From Anaerobutyricum faecale (GTDB lineage Bacteria > Bacillota > Clostridia > Lachnospirales > Lachnospiraceae): a stretch of DNA of 64,000 nt. Positions 26,940 to 36,100 of this stretch are shown here, one piece after another (the stretch's first letter is position 1; each line of letters opens with the position of its first letter). The stretch is taken from the NCBI GenBank assembly GCA_019119645.1, contig DWWR01000015.1, positions 1 through 64,000 of the forward strand. The letters are read 5' to 3'. Both the position numbers and the translations under genes were made by a program. The notes under the pieces are model-generated. The model was not told the origin of the DNA and did not search any database. It saw only the letters and a program-made list of their open reading frames with translations.

Positions 26940-29900
26940 TTATCTTCTCACATGTCTTCCCCTTTTTCTGAGAGTGATGATGATGCCGGCGGCCGCTGCT
27001 GCAAAGAACAGAGCCCACAGAACCGGGCGGTTGTTGTCGCCGGTTTTGGCGGAACTGGACCAGGTGTCCGAAGATCCGGAACTTCCTCCGCTGCCGGAAT
27101 CGCTGGTGCCGCTGCTGCCGGAGGAGTTGTCACCAGAGGAATCACTGCCGGAGGAGGTATTCTCTCCGATGGTTTCCGTTCCTGTCAGCTCTTCTTTGGA
27201 GGTATTGGTGATGGTGATCGTACCTGTTGTACTGCTCGTATCGAGCGATACGGCGCCCTCGCCGCCTACAGCGTAAGCAAAGGAGGTCTTGTCGATTTTA
27301 TTGCCGTTGGCATCGGTTTCATAGATGTAGTAAGTCACCGGTTCCATACCGTCCTCGCCGCCCAGCGGAACGTTCACAGTGACACTGCCATTATTTTTCA
27401 AGGTAACGACCTTATAAGGTTCGGCCGCGTCTTCACTGGTAAAGATACCGGCGTAGAAGACTTCCGATGTGTCGGCGGCGCTTCCATTTTTTATCACATT
27501 TTTTGTGATAGTGATGGACGACTCATAGGCAAAGCCTTCCGGCAGGGTTCCTGAATAAACGTTATTCAGCTGGACACTGGCATCCTGGGTTTCGGAACCC
27601 AGCGCAAGAGAAATTGCCTGAACGCCTCCGTCTTCTCCTTCTCCCTGACAGTAATAGGTGCCGGAAGCATCGGCGCTGACAGTCCTGCTCTCTCTGTAAG
27701 GAAGCGCATTGCCGTTCGCATCCGTCTCAAAAACATAGTACGTCATTCCAAGCGGAAGCTCATCAAATACGGCAGTTCCGGAGGACGCATCCTGTATGTG
27801 GATCGCTCTGATATAGTCATCCCCGTAAGGCCGGGTGCCTTCTGCGTCTGTGAAGAGTCCCACATAGAAAGTGGCGTCAGTTACCGGCATGGCCACAATG
27901 TCAAAGGTGTTCTCGTCAATGACAGAGGTGCGTTTAGTCACTGTGATGCTGCCTTTGATGGTCTCATTTTCAATGGTGTACTGGTTGCCGGACAGAGCCG
28001 GTGTTATGATGATGTCATCGACGCCAAGGGCAGCCTTTACTTTAGCAAGCGTAGTTGCATCGACGGTGGTAAAGGCGAAATAATGCGGGGTGTCGTCCAG
28101 CTGATAGCCTTCCGGAGCTTCCATCTCCGTATACCGGTAGATGACCGCTCTTCCGCCGGAAGTTTTGATCAGATTTGTAAAATTAATCTCACCGTTTTCG
28201 TCTGTCTCCCACAAATCTTCCGAAGAATCAGAGCTTTTGGCGGAAATCTGTGTGATAACCACTTCTCCGTTATCATCCAGCTCCATCCGTTCCAGTTTGA
28301 ATTTGGCTCCTGCCAGCAGACTTCTTGTATCTGCATCCCGCTTTTCCAGGGAAATATGTCCGTTGCTTCGCAGGGTTCCGGTCGGGTCATGCACCTGGAT
28401 CGCCGCCTCATTTTCTTTCTGAATAGTGGAAATACCTTCGTAGGAGGCGTTGTTGCTGATGTTGACAGTCCACCCGGACAGGACGTTGAACATGACATTG
28501 TAGGTGATCTGTACCTTTACATTGTCCGGGATTTCCAGGGAGAATCCCTGTTTTTCAGTGCTTTTTACCACGTAGGCCGCTCCATCCGCGGAACAGGTTA
28601 CCGTATCGGAAGGCACCGCGGTCACTGCAGTCTCATTGCCGTTTTCATCTGTGATGTAGTAAATGACCTGCAGGTCGTCTGTTTTAATCTCGGCGGCATT
28701 GTCCCGGTAGTAGATTTCTTCTTCGGTATATTCACCGCTGTCTTTCTGCTGGTAAATGGTCTGATTGTCGCTGTCTGTGACCTGCGTTACCGTCATGGCA
28801 TCTGTAAATGTCATGGAAGTGGTATCTTCGGTCTGTCCCAGATCAAGACCTTCCGGATTGACAACCACCGTATACTGGGCATACGGCCAAAGCGACTGGT
28901 CGCTGCTGTTGCATGATTTACTGATCTTATTCATATCCAGGGAGGCCTGGGCGCTGACGTCCCACTGGTCACCGTCGAAGGTGAGGCTCGCCGTATTTTT
29001 AAAGGTCAGGGTCTCATCGGCATCCTCCGTGAGGATGGTCTCATAGTCCTCGATGGTGGTGACGATCTCAATACGGATGGCCGTATCCACCTGAATACCG
29101 CCCAGAGAAATCTTCACCTCTGTGTCGCCGGAAGCATCCGCAGCTTCGCTGCTCTCTCCGCTGTCTCCGTTCGCTCCTGTCACCGTCATGGTGATCCCCA
29201 GGTCATCCGGATCCATGCGGTTACCGTCTTTGTCCACAAGAAATGCGTCCTCAAAGCGAAGTCCTTCCGGAATAGTCTCGGTGATATCCGCATCCCCGTA
29301 CATGGTGCCGCCCTGATTGACATTGAGGAACCAGGTGATGGTGCCGGCCTCCATTCCGTCTTCCGCCTCTTTATAGATCTTGCCCACTTCCTTGGAAATG
29401 TCCATGACCTTATGATAAGTGCAGGACGCCTGGCTGGTCGCCGTATGTTCGCCGCCGAGGCTGAACTGACAGTAATTATAATAATTTTTCGAGGTCTGAC
29501 TGCTTCCCTCATTGATTATATTTTCGGTTCCCAGGGTAGTCTGATAGGTGATGAGAATCGGATTGCCCTTGTTGACCACTTCTGTATCCTTTAGAAATGT
29601 GATGGTAAATCCTTTGTATCTCACATCATCGCCTTCCCCGGTCTTTCCGTCTCCCACAATATAATAATCGGCGTCCGGATCCGAGGCATCCGTTCCTTTT
29701 TTCATGGTGTACACGCCATCCGTACTATCCGGATTATCGGCATCCTCATAGGTCAGAGTAATGGCGTCCAGCTGTTCCTGGGTCAGCCACATCACTTCTG
29801 TTCCCTGGGTCCAGTCAGTGTAGGTGCTGCCTTTCAGTACATTGACCGGAATGGTGCTCTGCCACCGCGCCGTCCTGGACTGGATCTCATCCTGACCGGA

Positions 29901-32783
29901 CAGGCATTTCTTTGTCACACTGGCCGACTCCTGGTTAGACCCCATCCAGTCCGCAGAATGCTGGCCCACAGGTCCTCCGATCCCGGCGTGGTTGGCCACT
30001 GTCGGCATAGTCATTTCGCCGGTCTGCTGTACCCGGTAGGTGAGAACAATCTTATAATTGCCGTCCCAGTACTGTGCATAATCGCTCCCGATATAGGTCA
30101 GCGCGCTGCTCTCTTCCGCTTTTTCCCGGCTCAGGGTCCACTCCTGCACACGGCGGTCCTGGCTATCGGTTCCGCTGTCTGTGATCGTTATACCATTTTC
30201 AAAGGACAGCACCTGGGTTTCCGTCGCTTCTTTCGCGCCCTGATAATAATAGCAGATAGTCAGATCACCGGTATACTCAAAATCCCCCACCAGCTGGTCA
30301 TGGATGTAATTGATGGCGCCGATGCCATAAGGAGCGCCGCCATTGACTGTCAGGGTAAATTCAATGGTATCCTTATCCACATATTTCCCGCTCTTAGTGA
30401 TCCACTGTTTGGTCGCCGTGGCCGTGGCTTCCGCCGTGGCGGTTTCCTCACCGTTGATCTGCAGAGACGCTGTGTTTTTGAGGGTGGCGGTCACAGAAGA
30501 ACCCGTCGAGGTGTCCGCAGTCAGAATATTGTTGTCCACCTGGACCTTGTATTCCAGGATAACACTCTCCCCGGGGTTCAGGGTGCCGACATTCCAGGTG
30601 AAACTTTTATCCTCTGAATCGAGTTTAATGTTTTCTTCTTCTGAATCAAAAATGTACGTTTCTACATATTTCTTCTGGGAAGCGCTGGCATACGTATCTT
30701 TCACCGTCACATTGCTGATGGCCGAATCATTGTTATCCGGCGCTGTCACCGTCAGACGGTAATATACATACAGCTTCCCGTCCTTTACCCAGAAACTCTG
30801 GCTGCTGTCTTTGCTGTCCGGAATGATATCTTTTGTGATATCAAGGGTATTTTTTATCGTACACTGGCCAGAAGCGGCCCCCATGGATGTATCGCCGGAA
30901 TACACTTCGGCGGTATTATCCACGGTTCCCTGCAGAGCCGCGTCATAGAGAGTATAACCAGATTTTACTTTGAGATTATATTCAATGGTGCAGGTAGTGC
31001 CTGGAGCCATCTCTCCGATCACCCACCGTCCATTCTCCCAGGATGGTGTGATATCCTCCACCACATGGCCATCAGCGTCGGTCACTGTAGCTTTTATGGA
31101 AGAAGAATCCACCTCCAGATAAGAGGAGGCACTGGTATTATTCAACCGAACGGTATCCTTCACCGTCACATCGGTCATATTTACCGTGTTGTCCTCAGGG
31201 GCCCGAACGGTGATCGTATAAGGAATCGTTCCATCTTCATAATTGATTGCACCTTTCTGCTCTTTATTGATGGTGAGATTGCCGATTACTGCATCACTGC
31301 TTCCAAAAGGAATGTCCACGTCGCCGACATCGCCTCCAAAAGGAATACTCTGTGGATCATCCCACCATTTTTCTGTGAAGGTGCCTTCAAAATGAAAACT
31401 TCCCACGGAAATTTTCCACTCATGGTCCTGCAGAAAATCTGTATCTGGTGTGATCGTCACCAGACCCTTGTCGTCAATGGAATATGCGCCGATGATCTCG
31501 TTGGGACTGTCCGTATCATACATGGAAACATTTTTTTCCGAGATCACTGCAAACGCCTCCGGGAGCGTATAAAGAATCGTGCTGTTTTCGTCAAGCACAG
31601 CGTTTTCTCCCATCTCAAAAGAGACAATCACTGATACCTGCGTATCCTTTGGTATTTTGTTACCCTCGTCGGCCGCCAGCCAGGCACTGACTTCATCCAG
31701 ATCCATCCATCGGCCGTCAATGTACATTTCCATCTGTACTTTGGTTATTTTTCCTCCGGTGCCGTCCGTCCGGACCCCCTTATTGAGATCTACGCTGTCC
31801 GCTGCATTTTCCGGTGCAGAGCTGCCCGTAGTCCTGACTACGCCCACCGGAGAGAAACTGCTCTGGGTAAATGTCATGGAAGTAATTTTTCCGTTTCCAT
31901 TGGTCTCCACATCATCGGTGACAATCTCAGCATTTCCGCTGTCATCTACATGGACCACATCCAGATTGAGAATCTTCCCGTCCGTGCTGCTCAATGCCGG
32001 ATTCTTAAATTTCACCGTGACCTGTACGTCCCCGTTGTCTGGTTCCACGCGTTTTCCATCCTCCATAAAATAAATGTCATAGAAAACGTATTCCAGCGAG
32101 ACGCCTGTTTTGTCTGCATCCAAATCATCGGAAAGCTGTTCTTTCACCGCTGATACCGCCTCATTATAATTGTCGCTGCCCGGCGTCATGTAATCGGCGT
32201 GAAGCTCCGCATTTTCCGGGATGGAGTCTTTCTGCGCTGCCACAGCCTGCACAGTCACCCGGTCATCTTCATAAGTAAATGTAGTGCCAGCCTTTTTCTG
32301 CTGTGAGTTCTCCTGCCCGTCCGTTTGGTCAGATGCCCCATCAGAACTTTCGGCGGTTTCCTTATTCCCATTGTCATCCGCCTGAGTACCAGTCTGTTCT
32401 TCATCCTCGCTCTGGCTGGCACTGTTCTGATCAGAGCCGCCATTCTGGCTGCTTCCGTCGTTTTGGCCGGAACCATTTTCCAGACTGCTTCCGTCGTTTT
32501 GGCCGGAACCGCTCTCCTGACTGCTTCCGCCCTGGACAGTGCTGCTACTCTGACTCTTGCTGTCTGTCTGACCGGTGCCATTCTGGCCGTTCCCGCCACT
32601 TTGATCGGTACCATTGCTCTGTGTCTGGCCGCCGTTTTGACCGTTTCCATCGCTTTGGTCCGTTCCTGCTGACTTTATCCCGGTTTTCACTGTGGTGCCG
32701 GCATCTGCCGCCATGCTATAAGTAAGCCCCGTATCCGGCAAAGTCTGAGAAATCAACAGTAATGCCAGAATGACTGCCATCAC
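26940..32783 (-). CDS. Large SpaA/Cna_B-type surface adhesin; signal peptide interrupted by an in-frame TAG
   Basis: An open frame of 1947 residues. Approximate layout: hydrophobic segment 3-25; Gly/Ser/Gln/Asn-rich linker 30-163; adhesive and DUF11-like isopeptide domains 170-1470; a Cna_B domain (HISLEKRDADTRSLLAGAKF) 1475-1575; a C-terminal module of two repeats 1605-1870 homologous to that of the giant neighbour; a Ser/Gly linker; SSAKTGDNN, a membrane helix and basic tail. The expected start is an ATG at 32804 with AAAAGGAG upstream, reading M-K-R-V-stop-K-K-V-M and then the hydrophobic core, so codon 5 is TAG. Translation can only produce the long product from GTG 32783 or ATG 32780, which lacks the positive n-region and has a poor ribosome site, or by suppression. 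It is either a recent null allele, a reinitiation design, or a sequence error. Everything downstream is intact. Confidence 0.8.
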   Translation of the reverse strand: MMAVILALLLISQTLPDTGLTYSMAADAGTTVKTGIKSAGTDQSDGNGQNGGQTQSNGTDQSGGNGQNGTGQTDSKSQSSSTVQGGSSQESGSGQNDGSSLENGSGQNDGSSQNGGSDQNSASQSEDEEQTGTQADDNGNKETAESSDGASDQTDGQENSQQKKAGTTFTYEDDRVTVQAVAAQKDSIPENAELHADYMTPGSDNYNEAVSAVKEQLSDDLDADKTGVSLEYVFYDIYFMEDGKRVEPDNGDVQVTVKFKNPALSSTDGKILNLDVVHVDDSGNAEIVTDDVETNGNGKITSMTFTQSSFSPVGVVRTTGSSAPENAADSVDLNKGVRTDGTGGKITKVQMEMYIDGRWMDLDEVSAWLAADEGNKIPKDTQVSVIVSFEMGENAVLDENSTILYTLPEAFAVISEKNVSMYDTDSPNEIIGAYSIDDKGLVTITPDTDFLQDHEWKISVGSFHFEGTFTEKWWDDPQSIPFGGDVGDVDIPFGSSDAVIGNLTINKEQKGAINYEDGTIPYTITVRAPEDNTVNMTDVTVKDTVRLNNTSASSYLEVDSSSIKATVTDADGHVVEDITPSWENGRWVIGEMAPGTTCTIEYNLKVKSGYTLYDAALQGTVDNTAEVYSGDTSMGAASGQCTIKNTLDITKDIIPDSKDSSQSFWVKDGKLYVYYRLTVTAPDNNDSAISNVTVKDTYASASQKKYVETYIFDSEEENIKLDSEDKSFTWNVGTLNPGESVILEYKVQVDNNILTADTSTGSSVTATLKNTASLQINGEETATAEATATATKQWITKSGKYVDKDTIEFTLTVNGGAPYGIGAINYIHDQLVGDFEYTGDLTICYYYQGAKEATETQVLSFENGITITDSGTDSQDRRVQEWTLSREKAEESSALTYIGSDYAQYWDGNYKIVLTYRVQQTGEMTMPTVANHAGIGGPVGQHSADWMGSNQESASVTKKCLSGQDEIQSRTARWQSTIPVNVLKGSTYTDWTQGTEVMWLTQEQLDAITLTYEDADNPDSTDGVYTMKKGTDASDPDADYYIVGDGKTGEGDDVRYKGFTITFLKDTEVVNKGNPILITYQTTLGTENIINEGSSQTSKNYYNYCQFSLGGEHTATSQASCTYHKVMDISKEVGKIYKEAEDGMEAGTITWFLNVNQGGTMYGDADITETIPEGLRFEDAFLVDKDGNRMDPDDLGITMTVTGANGDSGESSEAADASGDTEVKISLGGIQVDTAIRIEIVTTIEDYETILTEDADETLTFKNTASLTFDGDQWDVSAQASLDMNKISKSCNSSDQSLWPYAQYTVVVNPEGLDLGQTEDTTSMTFTDAMTVTQVTDSDNQTIYQQKDSGEYTEEEIYYRDNAAEIKTDDLQVIYYITDENGNETAVTAVPSDTVTCSADGAAYVVKSTEKQGFSLEIPDNVKVQITYNVMFNVLSGWTVNISNNASYEGISTIQKENEAAIQVHDPTGTLRSNGHISLEKRDADTRSLLAGAKFKLERMELDDNGEVVITQISAKSSDSSEDLWETDENGEINFTNLIKTSGGRAVIYRYTEMEAPEGYQLDDTPHYFAFTTVDATTLAKVKAALGVDDIIITPALSGNQYTIENETIKGSITVTKRTSVIDENTFDIVAMPVTDATFYVGLFTDAEGTRPYGDDYIRAIHIQDASSGTAVFDELPLGMTYYVFETDANGNALPYRESRTVSADASGTYYCQGEGEDGGVQAISLALGSETQDASVQLNNVYSGTLPEGFAYESSITITKNVIKNGSAADTSEVFYAGIFTSEDAAEPYKVVTLKNNGSVTVNVPLGGEDGMEPVTYYIYETDANGNKIDKTSFAYAVGGEGAVSLDTSSTTGTITITNTSKEELTGTETIGENTSSGSDSSGDNSSGSSGTSDSGSGGSSGSSDTWSSSAKTGDNNRPVLWALFFAAAAAGIIITLRKRGRHVRR
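32449..32510 (-). repeat. Two tandem copies of a 36-bp unit in the adhesin linker
   Basis: A 26-base string (32449-32474) is repeated exactly 36 bp later (32485-32510). It encodes the linker pattern SGQNDGSS; degenerate copies continue on both sides (GNGQNG, QNGGSDQN). Such units change copy number by slippage and would vary stalk length. Confidence 0.75.
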
Positions 32784-32804
32784 TTTTTTCTATACCCGCT
32801 TCAT
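32781..32804 (-). other. Premature TAG at codon 5 after a good start site
   Basis: The minus strand reads ribosome site AAAAGGAG, 8 bp, ATG (32804-32802), AAG CGG GTA, TAG (32792-32790), AAA AAA GTG ATG. Replacing TAG by TGG would restore a textbook signal peptide n-region (MKRVWKKVM). Confidence 0.85.
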
Positions 32805-32831
32805 CCTGTCATCTCCTTTTCTGCAAGTATG

Positions 32832-32857
32832 GGGATTTTCGCTTGTGCGGAAATCCC
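32832..32857 (-). other. Hairpin in the leader of the second adhesin gene
   Basis: GGGATTTTCGC / GCGGAAATCCC form an 11-bp stem with one mismatch (32832-32842 and 32847-32857) and a 4-nt loop, about 28 nt before the ATG. There is no T run after it, so it is a leader structure and not an obvious terminator. Confidence 0.5.
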
Positions 32858-32882
32858 AAGTTTAAACAGCTGTTATCCATCT

Positions 32883-32912
32883 GTATTTATGCCAGAAAAA
32901 TTGCATAAATAC
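32883..32912. promoter_or_regulatory. Perfect 10-bp inverted repeat at the transcript start
   Basis: GTATTTATGC / GCATAAATAC with a 10-bp centre begins right where transcription from the promoter at 32922-32950 would start. It could be an operator or a 5' stem protecting the mRNA. Confidence 0.5.
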
Positions 32913-32921
32913 ACATTTTTA

Positions 32922-32950
32922 AATATAGATGAACCGTCCCTCATTTGCAA
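32922..32950 (-). promoter_or_regulatory. Promoter of the second adhesin gene
   Basis: On the minus strand TTGCAA, 17 bp, TATATT. The leader to the ATG at 32804 would be about 110 nt and hold two hairpins. The remainder of 32805-33062 shows no gene. Confidence 0.6.
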
Positions 32951-33062
32951 GAAAACTTCATAATTATTCACATATTTTTCAACTATTTGTCATAATCATG
33001 ATTTTTTTCACTCTTTTTTCACATATTTTTATTTTTTTATACAATTTATGTAGAAAAAATTA

Positions 33063-33091
33063 CCGGCCGCGGGTAGATTACCCGCAGCCGG
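33063..33091 (-). terminator. Terminator of the FG-GAP protein gene
   Basis: A GC-rich 13-bp stem with one mismatch (CCGGC-c-GCGGGTA / TACCCGC-a-GCCGG, 3-nt loop) is followed on the minus strand by TAATTTTTT. It lies about 80 bp past the stop. Confidence 0.85.
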
Positions 33092-33172
33092 CTTATTTCT
33101 CTGTCGTCTTTGTCCCGCTGTTTTTATTTACCGGATATATTCCGTCTAAAAGCAGTTCTTATCTGACAGCTC

Positions 33173-36100
33173 TTATTTTACAGTTACAGTGATCTTTTTG
33201 CTGACACCGTTTTGCGCGATAGCGTACACAACAGTTTTTCCTTTCTTCTTCGCCTTGATGACGCCTTTTTTGTTCACTGTCGCAATCTTTGTATCCTCTA
33301 CAATGTAGCGGATCTTATCGCAATGCCATCTGCAGATTTTGTTCTGCGGAATGACAACAGAAGCTTTGATCTTCTTTTTCTTTCCTGCTTTTACAGAAAC
33401 TTTCGCCTTCTGCACTTTCACCTTAACAGGATTCGCATATCTGCTGTCCCCTGAAGTCACGGCATGCAGGATAGGGGTTGTGCTGAGAACCACTCTCTTT
33501 CCGTTCACAAGTTCAAATGCTTTGATCTGATATTTATACCAGGTATTGCTCCTGAGCTTCTTATGTGTCCATGTGCTCCGGTTCGCGGAAACGACAGTCT
33601 TCACCTTTTTCACCGTCTTTTCTTTCTTCTTAGACGTGGTGTTACAGGTCTCCGCATAAATGATATAACCGTCGGCTCCCTTCACTTTATTCCAGGATAA
33701 GCGGATTTTATTTCTTCCGGCTTTTAACGGTTTCGGCACGATTGGTTTCGGAAGCGCTTCGATGCTCTCCGTATAGGTGTGTCCGCAACGGCTGCAGGTG
33801 TAGGTAATGACGCCCGCTTTCCGGGTTGTCGCTTCCTGTGTCACCTTACTGGTGTAAGTGTGTCCCAACGCTTTGATCACTTTACCTTTTGCCACAAGAG
33901 TTCCACAATCTTTACAGTAAGTATCGCCTGTGTATCCATCCTCTGTACAGGTCGCGTCTTTTGCACCCCGAATCTCCGTATTGGTATGTTCGGTCATGGC
34001 AAATTCTGCAGATATACGAATATCGCTTTCAATATTTTTCAGAGTGATCTCCGCCGCATTTCCGGAAGCTGTTCCGGCCTCTGCTGCATCTCCTCCCCAT
34101 GCAGCCAGGCGGTAATGTTTCGCCGGTGCCGCCGTAAGAGTGATGCTGTCACCTTCCATGATACGGCCGCCGTTTACAACGGCATTGCCTGCACTGTCAC
34201 GGGCGGTGATGCTTCCGTTCTTTGCATTGTCGATGGTCAGCGTATAATAATTACCGGTCTCAACCAGAAGTTTTATGTCTCTGGTTATATTGGAAACCGT
34301 CACATCCCAGCTTCCATCTTCATTTTTTGTGGACTTCAGGATGTTGGTTTCTGTCTGACTATTACTTCTGAGTATCGCCGTCTCACCCGACTCCTCTTCC
34401 TCAGCAAGGCGGATATCTTTAATCCATTTGCCTTCCGCCGGAGTCACTGTCAGGGTAACGTCACCGTTTTCACGAACTTTGTTGGTATAATCCTCTCCGC
34501 CTGCTTCGGCATCCGGCAGAGTATCCGGTATCCGTACAAGGTTACCGATGGTATAGTCAGGACTTCCATCTGCATCGATATCATACTCTTTTGCCTCCGG
34601 AATCTCGTAAGCTTCAATATCTTTCAGAGTAACGGTAACCGTCGCACTCTTTTCCAGATTATCAAGCATCATTACATTATCCAGGCCATGGCTGCCGGCA
34701 TCCGGATCGACGCTGCCATTTTCATAAGTGACGGTCCATGTATCAATCATTTTACCTTCCGGCGGAGTAATAGAGAAACGTACATTCTTGCCTCTTATTA
34801 CCTGCACTCCCGTATTAACGGCTCCCACAGGCCGATAAGCTTCATAGTCATCTCCACTGCCTACCGTCACCTCAGCGTCTGTCTCAGCAGCACCCTTCGG
34901 AATATCGAAACATACTGTCACAACTTCTGCGGTGGAGAATGTAGCGGTGATGCTTGTCGATTCCGTCACATCCTCAATGGTATAGGTGTCGGAGGTGCTT
35001 GCCTCTCCGTTCCATGCGGTAAAGAGACTGTATTCATTCTTCGGCGTTGCCGTCACGGATACTTTGCTGTGACGAGGCGCGCTGATTTTGCCGTCATTGA
35101 GGTTTACTTCCTTATCGTTGAGGAATACTTTCAGACTGCCCTCTCCTTTTCCATCTTGTCCTATGGTGATATCATAAGAAGGAATCTTTTCAAACTTCAC
35201 ATAGACGGTAGTATTGTCTTCCAGTGCATCCAGTGTGTATTCGGTCTGCTCATATTTTGTTCCTTCAATCGGTTTTCCGTCTTCTTTATTCATCTCTTCT
35301 TCACTGGAATACCAGCCTTCCACAAGATAACCATCTTTTGGCACTGCCGTAAAGATAACCTTATGATTGGAAGGAACAGAATCCCCGGAAGTAATCGCCT
35401 GCTGCGTTTCCAGTCCGGCTGTGGCCGTAACCGTTCCCATGGTTTCATCGTTGCTTTCAAAGGTCACCGTGCAATCCGATTTCTTTGCAAAAGCTGCCTT
35501 CACTGTGACATTGTTTTCCAGTTTCAGCGTCAACGGACTTGCAGTCAACTGCCCATCGGTCACTTCCGCGCCGGTCACTGTCCAGCCTTTAAACTCCATA
35601 CCCTTCTCAGGCGTTGCCGTGAAGGTCAGTTCTCTTCCTCCTCTTACCTGAGAGCCGCTTGTAACTGCGGCATCGTCGGTCGTATTCTTCACTTCCACAG
35701 TGCCGCCCTCGGCAGACCATGTCACCGTATACGGCACACGGTCAAAGACTGCTTTTACATTGGTCAAACTGTCGGCCTCAACCGTCGTTTTGAAAGTATT
35801 GCCCTTCTCATTGGCTACCAGTTCATCATTGACCTTCCAGCCTGTGAGCTCGTAACCTTCGCTGGCCTGAGCTGTAAATGTAATGCTGGAATCCGCGGTC
35901 AACGTGTTGCCGGAATAGAATGCTTTCTGCGTCTGATTATTGAATGCTGTTACTGTTCCTCCGGCCACTTCTTTATCAAGCACACTTTCCGCGCCAAAGG
36001 TCAGTTTGTTACCAACCTGCTCCAGCTGCGCCACTACTCTAACCGGAGTCGTGTCCTCCGCTGTTATGGTATAGGCAAAGGTATCATTGGCTGTCTTGTC

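Noticed and set aside
27798..28916. 372-codon plus-strand open frame
   Set aside because: Antisense to the second adhesin, no recognisable domains or ribosome site.
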